A DNA stretch of 64,000 bases from Phallus indusiatus. Lineage: Eukaryota; Basidiomycota; Agaricomycetes; Phallales; Phallaceae. Below are positions 1 to 11,491 of the stretch, piece by piece. The stretch is from contig JAQFWX010000072.1 in the NCBI GenBank assembly GCA_027605045.1, positions 62,001 through 126,000 of the forward strand, read 5' to 3'. Each line of letters opens with the position of its first letter. Within the stretch, counting starts at the first letter, position 1. Made by a program: the position numbers and the translations under genes. The notes under the pieces were generated by a model. The model saw nothing but the letters and a program-made list of their open reading frames with translations, did not search any database and was not told the DNA's origin.

Positions 1-2617
1 TTATCGTGAAATCATAGCAAATCAATAGCGAATTATTTTGGACGAAGGCCACACGATTAGAAATCATAAGACAAAAATGTCTGTTGCTGTGAAAAACCTG
101 GAGGCGGAGCGTAGATGGGTGAGTGGAAGCTATGGCTAATAGTATCCTGTACTCATTTTGTTTCTCTCCCTAGGTTGTCAGCGGAACACCGATTATTAAT
201 TCTCCCAAAGTGACTCTTAATTCTTCTTTTCTTATGACATGGGTGACTAATTAATGGAATTAGGACCTGGGGTCCTTGCTCGAATTTCTTCGAATCTGTC
301 GTCCTTTGGACAACGACGAATATTACAAACGTCTAATTATGCGTCCCATTACACAAGGTGCACCTGAAGGCGCTGAACTTCTCAAGGCAAGTGAATTCAT
401 CTCATAAACACGTACGCACCGTGCAATTAACCGACATATTTAGGCCCTCATGTCACACATCTGCATCCGCAGAACAAAAGAGATGCAAAATGAGAAGGGT
501 GAATACCTTGTACCGTTGCCTCCTGTGGAAATGACACTTGTTCCGGTGAAGCTAGATGAAGCTACTAGGGTAAGAAGTAACGCTTTTATAGAAATATCAA
601 ATTTCGAATTTTTTTATAAGAAATTATATGATGAGATCGAAGCGCTCTCTCAACAAAGGTTTACTTCGATGATGAATCTTCGTCCACAATCAACCGGAAA
701 ACTCAGTGTAAGCACACTTCCGAAGTTTAGTCTTCCACACCGGCTTAATTGGCTTGAATTAGATGCCCACTAATGTTCTTTCATTGCTTACGAGACTACG
801 GCAATTGACCCTGCATCCCGGACTGATCCCTCGTGATTATTTGGAACAGCTCCGCTCTATGGTAATTTCAAATGATGCTCAAGCAGTTCCGCCACCTGCA
901 ATTCCCGTTACGCCTGAAGAACGAATTCGATTGCAAAACATTCTAGCCCGTGCGATTGAAGACAGCGAAGAATGTCCAGTTTGTTTTGAAATTAGTGTGT
1001 TTGGATATAGATACAACGATGTTTAGTTCTATGATTGAACTAATTATCGCTTCTTTTTTTTGTAGCGAACGAACCGCGAATCACTCCATGCGCGCATATA
1101 TTCTGCTTAGCCTGCATTACCGAGGTTATTACGAGAGATCCTAGATGTCCTATGGTAATTTATTCACGATATCATTTAAAAATATACCGTTGACATTTTC
1201 CATAGGATCGTCGTACTATCCATTTGTCGGACTTAATTTCTCCGCTTCCTCCAACCGACGCAACGCAGGCGCCACCCCCGAAGGAAGACGAGGACGAGGA
1301 TGCACCAGCTTCCTCGGCTAAGGTCGAACAACTGATTCATCTACTTCAACTCACCCCACGAAATGAGAAATCATTGGTTTTTTCCCAGTTCACGTCCTTC
1401 TTGGACAAAGTGCGTGCGATTTCTTTTACTACGTACCGAATTCACGGCATTAATTGCTTTTATATCTTCGAAGATCGCGGAGGCTTTAGATGAAGCGGGG
1501 TGAGTACAAGAAATAATTTTCCAGTTGGATGATGTTCTGACTTTGTTTAAGAATTTCCTATGTTCGATTTGACGGTCAAATGTCAGCGGGGCGTCGCCAA
1601 CAAGTTCTTGAAAGGTTTAATCAGCCCTTGGAGGAGGTACAGGATATGAAACCAAGCCAGAGCGCCTTCCCGGTCACTCAGTCCACTAGGAGCACTCGGA
1701 GTAAACGAAATATGAATGGCTTTGTCAGCGAAGCTATCGAGGCTGGTGACGAAGAAGATGATTTTGTACCCGACGACGACGACGACGATCCTTTTGAAGA
1801 CATGTCCGAAGACGACTGGTCGAAGAAAAGCAAAGGGAAAGGGAAGGCCAAAGCGAAGGGAAAGGGAAAGGGGAAACAGAAAGCCAACGGCAAATCCAAG
1901 TTGAAAGACGACTTCGACTGTTCTGATGGCATAAATCCGGCTGTCATGCTAATATCACTGAAAGCTGGCGCGTTGGGACTTAATTTAACGGTCGCCAATA
2001 ATGTGAGTCCTAAATTTTTATCGTGTCGTTTTGTATTTACCTTGTGAATAGGTTTATCTGTAAGTCTCCTTCGAAAAATAGCAAAATGAGCTTTTACATA
2101 TGTTTATATTTCTTCAGCATGGATCCATGGTGGCGTACGTAAATTTTTCTTTATAAGTGATCCACAGAGATATTTATTTGAGTAGAGGAAGGTATTGAAA
2201 GTCAAGCGATTGATCGTTGCAACAGAATTGGACAGACGAAACCTGTCCATGTTTATCAGTTGGTCGCGGAGAACACCGTGGAAGCCAAGGTATGTATATG
2301 GCCTAATATCTTCTGTTATGGATTTTAAAGAAAAATTGACGACTAGGTCCTTGAAATTCAAGAACGCAAGAAAACACTGATAAGAGAGGTACACATTATT
2401 GAAACGGTTTTTTTATCTGCTCGTTTGATGTTGTTTTCAGGCATTTTCTGGCCTTAAAAATACAGAAACACAACGTTTGAAGAAAGAGGCGCGATTGCAA
2501 GGTATATAGCATTCTGTCATTATCATGAACCCTTAATTGAAAGACTAATGTATCTGTTAAGACCTTATAGAGCTGTTCGGGGCCAGACGAGATGCTAATC
2601 CTCAGACTTCTACATGA
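1..2617 (+). CDS. SNF2/RING helicase, RAD5/HLTF-like (5' truncated)
   Basis: This is the C-terminal part of a SNF2-family ATPase with an embedded RING finger, the RAD5/HLTF layout used in post-replication DNA repair in the nucleus. The left edge cuts it just before the DEAH-type box (ILDEGH), so the P-loop lies outside the window. Downstream are SGTPI, a region ending in ICIRRTKEM, then a C3HC4 RING (CPVC before an intron near 990-1065; [10 protein letters not shown] and RCPM after it). The helicase C lobe follows: [34 protein letters not shown] and [18 protein letters not shown]. An acidic then Lys/Gly-rich insertion sits inside that lobe (about 1645-1920). Many introns are needed, with an 8-nt exon at 2052-2059 and a 17-nt exon at 2118-2134. 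The stop is TGA at 2615-2617. A RAD16 or ULS1 assignment is possible; SNF2 plus RING is certain. Confidence 0.85.
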
Positions 2618-2912
2618 AGTAAACACAAAGAAACAAAATGTAAAATACTAAGTATGGGAATCAAATATAATCTGCTAGAGTCACTCTCTCATCACCCACA
2701 CAGTGCTTTTCGAGATCCTTCTATTCTATGCTTTCTTGTGGCAGTATAATTGTGCCAAAATCCATAATTACTTTATCGTATACGTGCTTAATACATAAAC
2801 ATGAAAAATAATCTATTCTTGGCGTATTGAAACTTAAGGCGACCGAGAGCCGTCATTATTGGTTTACGTAACGGGACTTTATTTGGTCAGTGTTGTCACC
2901 AGCCTTCACATC

Positions 2913-4516
2913 ATGTCTGCGAAACGACCTTCTACAACAATTAATCCCGGACGTTTACCAAAACGACGTTTTAAAGCATTTGAGAACGATACGACATCGA
3001 GATTCGGCGAACTTATATATGACGAACTGCTGTTATTGATATTTTCGTATCTTTCGTATACCGACTTATGCAGTATTCAAAGGATTAACAGCAAATGGTC
3101 TCGACTATCGCTCGATAACCAGGTACATATAATCTATTCAGAATCCGTTGAGCATTATTGAAACAATTTGGATACCATCCGGATAGTTGTGGAAGGATCT
3201 TTACCTGAGAGAGTTTGACAGACCTCGGCTCAGGGGGAGCAGAGGCTTTCCATCGTTGTCCATGGTAAGGGCGGATGGCAGACCCTTGAAAGCGCTTCCA
3301 GTCAAAGGTTATGTCGATCATAAAGATTGGAAATGGATGTTTCGGATAAGCTGCAATTGGCGAACAGGTGGGTGTCTTGCAGAGAAGCTGATAGTACTGC
3401 TCCTCATCAGAGACGCCAGGTCGATCGCAAGTTGGAGAGATATCATGGTCAGAGCTAAATGCCGGAGATTTTCCAGCTCATATCGCTTTAGCTGGAGGTC
3501 TTATCATTGCTGCATCACCACTGTTATCGACGGCTCCCCAACTCATTCTCCAAGCGGGAGAAAAAACTGCAATCGTAGCTTCTGCGGAGAATGTGAATTC
3601 CAGACGTATTACAGCCATTGCCCTAGATCAATCTCATCCAGCTAATTCCAATTACCGACTGGTTGTATTTTATTCCACCGCCACATTCAGTCTATTCCTG
3701 GTCCATCCTTTGGCGTTGAAGGAATCCAAGGAGATAATGATGTACACTTTGTCCGATAGACGGGCGAGGTCGGGAACGATCATTCAAGCAGCCTATCATC
3801 ATCCATTGCTCGTCGTATTATCATCTCGTTTCGATTTATCCATTTATGAGCTGCAAGCTTCCGGGACTGGGGAACATTACGAAATTCACCTTCGGCAAAC
3901 ACTCACTTCATTTACATCCCATTTACCGACATCTCTCGTCCTTTCAATGCCATCATCTGATATCTATAGACTCCTTCTTGCTTATACTGTTCCCATTTAT
4001 CCAGAACACTGGACTGCTGGTATCACCGAGGTGATGATTTCGTCTTTCACTGTACAGTCCTCCCATTCCACCACCGCATTTGATCTGGGCTCCACTTGGG
4101 TCTCGCTCGCTCCCGAGCTATCTGATATTTTGAATGAACAGAACGACCGCAAGCTTGCAAGCGTTTCCTCGGTTTCTACGGACGGGCGCTATGTGGTCCT
4201 TGCTAGCAGGTCTACGAATTCAATTCAACTGTTTCGCCTGTCTAGCAAATCGAAGAATCAAGGAATCAAGTTAGTGTTTATACGAAATTTGTATGGACAT
4301 TCCAGCCCTGTTCAAGCGCTTGCCGTGTCGGATGGCCGTTGCGTCAGTTTGTCCCGAGGGAGTCTTTGGGCTTGGGATATCGAACGAGATACCAATGTGG
4401 AAATACAAACGCAAATCTCTCGTGACGCGCCCGTTTCGTCGAAAGTTATCTTTGATGAACGTCGTATTCTTGTAGTGTCAGGTGATCGTATTATTATCAA
4501 CCGGTTTGATGTGTAG
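2913..4516 (+). CDS. F-box protein with beta-propeller-like C-terminal region
   Basis: The start is the ATG at 2913. An F-box lies at residues about 30-70 (ELIYDELLLLIFSYLS, then INSKWSRL.LDNQLWKDLYLREF), which would bind Skp1 in an SCF ubiquitin ligase. After an intron at 3123-3186 comes a Trp-rich segment (DWKWMFRISCNWRT). A second, short intron of about 43 nt near 3369-3411 (CTGAT branch site, CATCAG acceptor) restores the frame. The remaining 370 residues are beta-rich with weak WD40-like strands, such as YGHSSPVQALAVSDG and LWAWDIERD, which could form the substrate-binding propeller. The stop is TAG at 4514-4516. The F-box and overall layout are clear from sequence; the substrate is unknown and I do not recognise a named orthologue. 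Confidence 0.7.
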
Positions 4517-4731
4517 AGTTCAAGATATAAATGGCTTTTCTCTTGGTTTCTCTGCTGTATCAAATAACGTAAATATAAAGTTCCATATTATTCTTGTCGC
4601 TCCCAGAAGTTTCAAACAGCCTCTCGGGCAAGTCTAAGCTTCTGCCAAATTCCGAACTCCGATTCGCATAAAAAAATGTCGATCAAGCGGGTAGCGCTGC
4701 TTGTCTTCCAACCTTCTTCATACCCACTGTC

Positions 4732-6316
4732 ATGGTTGTCGCTCTCGCTCCTTGGTCTTTGGTTATTGCACCAGGTAAAAAAATAACTCACGAAGTGTTT
4801 CGTGATATCAAAATTACCAATGCGGCTCTTGGTGCCCATTTGGAGGACGAAAAAGCTCGTTCGACCTTGAAAATTTTCTACACCCCTCCACCTACATCTG
4901 ACGATGAGGAGGACGAGGAAGAAGAGAACACCAAAGAGTCAAGCCCTAAAAAAGCAGAAAAAGAAACCACCAGTCTCAAGGAGGTTGCTCTTTGTTCTTT
5001 GATCCCCAACACGGTACGTGGTGTCAAACACTCGCGTTGTTTCAAAGCTCATTAACATTGTTTCAGATTGAACACGTTGAGTTTGATTGGTATTTACGCG
5101 TTGTGGCATTGTCTCTGAATATGCTGTTAGGCCAATTTAGATCTTACCTTTGTTGAAGATGACATTGTTCAATTTGAAGTTGTCGGTAAAAAGTATGTGA
5201 ATTCATATCTCACAGACTAAACTTCACGTGTTTACGTGCCACTTCAGCTCTATTCATTTATTCGGCAATTACGTCGGTAAGTTTTTTTCTAGATTCACGG
5301 TTGCTGCTGATGATACTAACATATCCTCCAGACCAAGATCCTATGGCGGATATGCCACCTGAAGACGATTATGATGAGGATGATGACGAATCGGTAAATC
5401 TTCTCGATGTCAGTTCTGATGTCGAAATTGACCCTGCCGAGTTGGACGGTTTAGATGATTCAGATGATGATGCAAAGTGAGTGCATTCCTGCCTCGTGTC
5501 TTCGACCATTACTAAAGCCTCTTTTCTCCTCCCTTGCAGCCGGTTCGAGGAACTCCCTGACGACGAAGTCGCCGCTGGAAAGAAACACGGTCGCGATGAG
5601 GACGACACCATGGATGGTGATGTGTCGATGACCGCTGAGCAAGCATCTAAAAAGGTCAAGGGAGAATCGGGTGAAGCCAAACCAAAAAAGAACAAAAAGA
5701 AGAATAAGAAGGACCAAAAGGAACAAAATGAAGCCGAGGGCGCCACCAACGGACAAGAAGCATCCTCCAGTCCGGATAAAGCTGCTAATGATAAAAAGAA
5801 GGGCGGCGCGGCTGAGCTAAAAGACCTTGGTGATGGCTTAAAAATTAAAGACGTTAAAGTTGGTTCTGGCAAACAAGCCAAGGCCGGTAACACAATATCA
5901 ATGAGGTGAAGATTGCTTTGATTGTGCCTTTTTTAATTCCATCCTGATTAAACTGCTTTTCAGATACATCGGGAAACTACCGTCAGGAAAGGTCTTCGAT
6001 AGCAACACTAAGGGAAAGCCCGTAAGTTCTACGACTGTCTTGGTCCAAACTCGAACCATGCTTTTCTTCTAGTTTACATTCCGTCTGGGCAAAGGCGAAG
6101 TCATTAAAGGATGGGATATTGGTGTTGCTGGTATGCAAGTTGGCGGTGAACGTTTGATTATTGTTCCGCCATCAAAAGGCTACGGTAAACAAAAAACGGG
6201 CGATATTCCACCCAACTCTACCCTTCATTTCGGTAAGTTCTTGGTTGTTTTAAAGCCTTGAGAAGATGCTTAGCTGTAACATCTGAATAGAATGCAAGCT
6301 CATTGAAATCAAGTGA
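4732..6316 (+). CDS. FPR4: nucleolar FKBP-type peptidyl-prolyl isomerase (FPR3/FPR4-like)
   Basis: This encodes a nuclear FKBP prolyl cis-trans isomerase and histone chaperone of the FPR3/FPR4 group. The N-terminus ([17 protein letters not shown] to about residue 170) is the nucleoplasmin-like domain, continuing across introns as [14 protein letters not shown] and [19 protein letters not shown] long acidic tract ([17 protein letters not shown]) and a Lys-rich tract ([11 protein letters not shown]) follow; these are typical histone-binding and nucleolar-targeting regions. The C-terminal about 110 residues are the FKBP domain: [36 protein letters not shown] and PPSKGYG, with the active-site Trp of GWD present, ending [11 protein letters not shown]. 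The last exon starts at 6291 and the stop is TGA at 6314-6316. It lies tandem to and 276 bp upstream of MED27. Confidence 0.9.
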
Positions 6317-6592
6317 GCTGGCAGGCGAAACAAGGGAAAACTTGGTTTCCCCTCGATAATCATTTCACTCGTTAACCTAATCGTATTCCAAACCATAAAA
6401 GATATAAACCTCTGATAACCGTCTTCACCTGGCAAGGCAATTTTGTTATACGTACTTATCTTTGATATACGATACACGATACTTATCAGTTTCTAAATGT
6501 GACTACCTTACAATATTTGCCCGGACTTTCTGTGTGCATGCATGAATACTAGTAGCTGTGACAAGGCGCGACAATAATTGGGTCACTGAGCA

Positions 6593-7795
6593 ATGCAGGC
6601 GACTCCAGTTCCAGACTCACGCCCGCCGCAAGAAGAACCCGATTCGAACGAAACTCTTAAGACGCTGCAAAGCTATGCAACTCATCTATCTGACTTAGTA
6701 GATCAGGTAAACTCGTTAAGAAACCAAGCGCATTCCTTGCTTTCCGTCTCGTCTTTTGCGCGAACAGAGGCTGAACAAGGCTTCGAACAAATTAATAGTT
6801 TGCGTACGGCCATCAACGAGCCTATCACTCAAGATTCTTTCAAAAAGGCATACGAATCGTTTTCAAAGAGCCCTGAGAATGTTAGCATCTCAGAAGTTCG
6901 TAGATCAAGTCTAAAAAGAACGTGCGTTTTCCTTATCACCTAATTTGTGTCTTTCGTCGCCTGACTTTTGCCTTTGCTTGGACAGACGACCACCAAGTCC
7001 TGAACCAGAGTCTCCACGACCTACCACCTCTACTCACAGTGATGTTATATTCCCGCCCATTTCAAAACCGGCTCTGACGGTGTCCGAGTTACCCTCGTAT
7101 ATTCGAGAACATAATAAAAGCAGCTTCCCGACCAAAATTTACATATGGACACATGCTCGTCCAGATACTAGTCAACATCAACAGAACAAGTCACCACTTT
7201 TGCAAAATAGAATCGCACTTCGAGTCAGCATTACGGACGTTTTGTACGCCTATGTCAGATGCGAAGTCGAAGGAGCAGATGATGAAGATATACGTATGAT
7301 TGGGGATGTTACGAAGGGGAAGTTGTTGGTTGAAACTGTTACAGTCTTTGGGCCTAGAGAGCGAGTAAGCTGTGCTCTCTTTTTACCGGTCTTGTTTGTT
7401 AATAGGAAGCAAGAAACTACCCCACTCACAATCTGAATTTACCGTATTCCAAAAGATATCTCAGCACATTGCGTGGATGATCCGGGCGCAGCCTGAAGTG
7501 GAATTACAGAATCTCATTGTATGTGCTTTTTTTGTTCTACTGCTTTCGTGGGACCTAATCTTGTGACCAGAATCTTCTCAATGCATACGAGTCCCTGTTT
7601 GTTTCTCAGTGTACAGTCTGTCAACGTATTTTATCAGAAGAAGGGCACATTCCTCCTGTTTGTCGAATATGGAGTACAAGTCGTAAACTCAAAGACAACA
7701 GCAATAGCAACCATACTGCCGCAAATGGGTCAGCTGCGGAGGAGCTCGAGGGTAAATGGGAACCGCGGCATCGAACGTGTTTATCGATTTATTAA
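6593..7795 (+). CDS. MED27: Mediator complex subunit 27
   Basis: This is a subunit of the Mediator tail/upper-tail module, bridging activators and RNA polymerase II. The N-terminal exon is helical (LKTLQSYATHLSDLVDQVNSLRNQAHSLL). A Pro/Ser linker follows, then a conserved segment with KIYIWTHARPDTS.HQQNKSPLLQNRIALRVSI. The Med27-type C-terminal block comes next: EFTVFQKISQHIAWMI, then NAYESLFVSQCTVCQRIL and GHIPPVCR. The C..C pair and PPV signature match the Med27 C-terminal domain (Pfam Med27). At least three introns are needed: near 6922-6986, 7363-7413 and 7519-7571. The stop is TAA at 7793-7795. It is convergent with LSM2, leaving about 200 bp between the two stop codons. Confidence 0.82.
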
Positions 7796-7997
7796 AGCAA
7801 TGATTGCATTGTAAAGCCATGATTTTGTATATTATGTTCTGGCGTATGAAGTATATAATACACTTTTTGAATCCATCAGCACCGGACCCCGGTCATGGGT
7901 ACAACATAACACTGACAACGTAGTTACGAACGCGCCGCTGCCATCAATCAAACTACTCGCCCAAAGCGACAATGAAGATATAAGATATCCTTCCTGC

Positions 7998-8510
7998 TTA
8001 ACGTTTAGTTTGCGCAGCAGCCTCTGTTAGAACGAGATCAGCTACTAGTCTCAAGGAAGGCTACGAGCAACAAACCTCGCCGAGTCGCGTCTTCCAGAAG
8101 GTTGATATCCATAGCTTTAGCAGGAAGTTGAACGTATCTTACAACCGAACCTCGAATAAAACAGTTCTTTACAGCCATCTAAAGCAGAGATGTTCAGTTT
8201 GTTCATGTTATGGTGGGGTGAATGGGTACCATATGAGGATGGCGTGCTTCATCCACAACTCTGATATTGTCTAAGCGAATGTTCAGAAACCTTTAGAATT
8301 TATAAATTGGGTATCGTTATGTAAATATTTCGTGAAACATTCTGACGTACTGGTCTACAGATTTGAGGACGCCGGTGATGCACAGATCATTTTTGAGCTC
8401 GACGGTAACAGTTTGGTCGGTCAACGTTTTGAATACAGAGAATATGAGCTAAAGATGGGATTCAGTCAGCAAACGAGACAGTCTTCGTTCGAGAAAGGTA
8501 ACCACACCAT
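7998..8510 (-). CDS. LSM2: U6 snRNA-associated Sm-like protein LSm2
   Basis: LSm2 is a ring subunit of the LSm1-7 (cytoplasmic mRNA decay) and LSm2-8 (nuclear U6 snRNP) complexes. Five exons on the minus strand are needed: 8508-8510 (only ATG), 8351-8448, 8230-8290, 8076-8178 and 7998-8023. They read M, then LIFSVFKTLTDQTVTVELKN (Sm1), then VDQFLNIRLDNIRVVDEARH and MAVKNCFIRGSVVRYVQLP (Sm2), then EDATRREAAAQTKR. Each join keeps frame with GT-AG borders, including a strong GTACGT donor. The length of about 96 residues is normal for the family. The gene is easily missed because no exon exceeds 105 nt. It is convergent with MED27. Confidence 0.93.
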
Positions 8511-9049
8511 GGCGCACACCTCGCTGCACTGTATACGGTTTGCGGCCGCGTTTCTCGGATTAGACGGCGGCTTAGTCAATCAATCTGATCGCTACCAGCA
8601 CCAGCGAAGTATAAGTGCTTGTATATAGGACTCTAAGTAAGAATCTTTAGTGTTCGAACAAATAATTTCAAATTCACAGCATGTATCAATAAATAAAAAC
8701 AAACTAATGAATTTGCTATGATACACACAGGAAACAAATATAAAATCACAAATTCGACCTAATTGTTAAATAGGCACCCGGGTAGTAGTAGGCTAAGTTG
8801 AGAAACGAAAAACAAAAAAGAAATTCCACCGACGATATCACTGCGAAGACAAATCTGGAGAAAGTGTTATACGAAGGCCGAAGAGTCCATTGAGGGGGGA
8901 TCATGGTAGCCATTTGTGAAACAACATCGTTGATAATAAACACATTCAAGAGAAATTGGTTGAATAAAAACAAGGGAGCCCGAAACTCGGAAAAAGAGTA
9001 TGTGCAGAATGCCTTCTTGGCACGGTATTGGGGTGACAATCATGACGGG
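8511..9049. other. intergenic: LSM2 upstream / medusa-like gene 3' region
   Basis: This AT-rich stretch lies between the LSM2 start and the 3' end of the medusa-like gene. Both neighbours are on the minus strand, so it holds the LSM2 promoter and the 3' untranslated region of the regulator. I see no coding potential with fungal splice support, no tRNA and no repeat. Confidence 0.5.
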
Positions 9050-11491
9050 CTACCCATAAGATGGTGCAGAATAATCGGACATCTCACCAACAATTCCGTT
9101 GTCGCTACTGCCGATGCTGCTAATGCTCATAGTTGCGCTCAATGGGGAGTTATCGCTGGCGGGTGAGGACTTCGCCCGAAAGTGTTCATATGCTTCCCCT
9201 AAGGTGTTCTGGTGGTTATTCATTAACGACAACGGAGAAAACGAGTTATACTCTGTTTTCAATACAGGTGCATCGCCGGCGCCGGGCATTTGAGACGATT
9301 CGTATATCTGCCAAGCATCTGTTTAGTTCATATGTTCCACTCCCTCGTTCATACTTTGTACCTGATCCAAAGTCAACTCCGGATATGTCGCCTCCTGTTT
9401 TGGTTGAAGATTTGTCATATTGTCGACAGCCTGGTAATCATTGAGACCAGTGTTATCCGCCTGGTCCTCTACTGCTGATGGCTTTTGGTCCTCGTAGTCT
9501 GACTGTTGCTGTTGTAGATCGAACTCTGTAGCGTCAGAGACATCAATGGTCCCTACGGCAGACGAATTGTTGGAAGGAATTGTTGACTAGGAGTGTACAG
9601 TGAGTAACTCATGCAATAAATATATGCATCTGACAACGACTTACATATTTCGAAAATACTTTGTCCAACATACTCCTTAGTTTTCCCCATTCAAATACTT
9701 TGACATCCTTCTCGATATTACGCGGTCTTGGAGGAGGAAACTCCATGATAAGCCGGAAGAAATCTTCCGTACCCGGCTTAGACTTGCTGACTGTCAGAGG
9801 TTTGAACCCTTCCAAATTTCGCCTGATGCGATTCTTCTCCTCGACCTCGAACCGACTCCCGGACAAAGACTCTAGTAAATATATGACATCGACAGAAGTG
9901 ATGAAGAAGTCATCTGTATCTTCTCGGTAGATGCAGGAAACGACGATGGTGTTCTCTTTATATGACTCTTGTGGGACCACATCGAAGAAAATCTCGAACC
10001 TGTTGCCGACTTGGCGTTTCCAGAATTGGACGAGACGTCTGTGAGTATTCAGTTCAATTTCAGTCCTATCGCGAAAAAGAAAGAAAAGAATTAACAACGG
10101 TATTATATGTTGAGGGAAGAAAACACTTACCAGGATTGTTTCATCGTCTCCAAATTATTACGAAATACGACAAGAGCCGGCTCAGCCATTTGGCTTCCAA
10201 GTTGTGTGGTGCGAACCAGCGCCTTTGCTGCTGTTTCACTTGGGTGGGAGGTCGAGGGCATGGTGGTCGAATTAGAAATCGGCGAAGAGCGCGACCTCTT
10301 CCTCTTTCCCCCGGCTGTGAAGCTGTGATATGGTTGGGGTAAACTCGAAGACGGCAGAGACATTGCCTGAGGCTGGATCAACCGTTGGGGAGATATAGTT
10401 GTCCCGGTAGTGTGACTCGACGAAGTAGGCATGTAAGAAGACCTAGTCTTTGGCGGTAAAGTAGAATCATCGAGATAAACTTGGGAGTCTGATGCAACTG
10501 AGAGGCGTCGAAGGCTTGTCGTGTCGTTGTTGACTGCAGCCCGATTTATAGGTGTTGTTGTCGACAGAGCTGTCTCAGTCTGTAAGCGCTTTGCAGGAAG
10601 ATTTGGGTAATCGCGTGTTGACGTGGTGGGTGATGGTCCGGGTGAGTCTGAGTAGTCTGAAAGAAAAGCATCAGCATGTAGATCCGTGTAAATATTTGCA
10701 AACGGTTTCTAAATAGTGAATCATGCTATAAAGGATGACTGGAGACTCAGGCTCGGGGCATTGCAAGTCTCTCTGGGAAAAACACTTGAAGCCGAAACTC
10801 CGAATCAAGGGGAGAAAGGAATAGATATGGCAGGGGAGTGAAGAAGGGAGGGGGAAGGAGGAAACTTACTATCGTAGGAAAACGCTCCAAAGGTAACCGA
10901 ATCGAGTACGCTACCATTTGAATCCAAAGCCTGAATACTCAAAGGCCATTCGAGTCGGCCGTCAGGTCTCGGGGTCGCCAAATGGGCAGAGACGTAATCT
11001 ATAGAGGGGACGTAGGCTTTCATAGTCCAGCTGCCTTGATGAGATTGAGTATATGAATCGTCAGAATTCGCTTCAACGATGGTTGGACGTGGTACGTCTC
11101 CAAACACAAGACGTAGGCGAACTGGGCCTTGGATGTTGGTAGAAAAATCGAGGTAAGTGGTGATGCAGGTGCCGGTTTGACCGGTGTATGGCGTGTAAGA
11201 ATGGACGGTAACCATCCCAGCTTGGGAGACGGCAGATCCGCTGTTTGTACTCGAAATAATTCCTGCGGATGACGATGTCGTTGATTCCATGTCCGGTAGC
11301 GATTGTGTACTTTGGGGGAGCTGAGACGTTGAAGGGTAGGTAGTGTACTGGTTCATTGGGTAATTGGCCAAGTACTGCTGCAATTCGGCTTCAGGCGATG
11401 AGTTCGGGGAATGTAAGAGATGGGGAGATATCGAAGAAACAGGAATTTGAATGTGAAGAGAAGGCGGTGGATAAAATGTTGCAGTAGACAT
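9050..11491 (-). CDS. medA: medusa (MedA)-type developmental transcription regulator (DUF7082)
   Basis: The protein is about 700 residues and starts MSTATFYPPPSLHIQIP. The N-terminal exon (10864-11491) has a beta-rich region (VTVHSYTPYTGQTGTCITTY, VRLRLVFGD) and is followed by a Ser/Thr/Pro-rich, basic linker (GGKRKRSRSSP). The conserved core is at 9644-10075: TEIELNTHRRLVQFWKRQVGN, VSCIYREDTDDFFITSVDVIYL, EEKNRIRRNLEGFKPLTVSK and RNIEKDVKVFEWGKL. This core matches the MedA/Med1/acon-3 family (DUF7082), nuclear regulators of conidiation, dimorphism or fruiting. The C-terminus is Gln/Ser-rich. An in-frame TAA at 9323-9325 must be removed by a short intron (best candidate 36 nt, donor GTATGA, acceptor AACAG) to reach the last exon, which ends at the TAG at 9050-9052. 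Alternatively the protein ends at the TAA. Confidence 0.82.

Noticed and set aside
1678..1998. Minus-strand 106-codon frame rich in Phe/Ser
   Set aside because: It is the mirror of the Asp/Lys-rich insertion of the SNF2 gene; low-complexity coding DNA often leaves the antisense frame open.
5369..5893. Minus-strand 174-codon Ser-rich frame
   Set aside because: Antisense of the acidic and Lys-rich linker of the FKBP gene, with no conserved motif.
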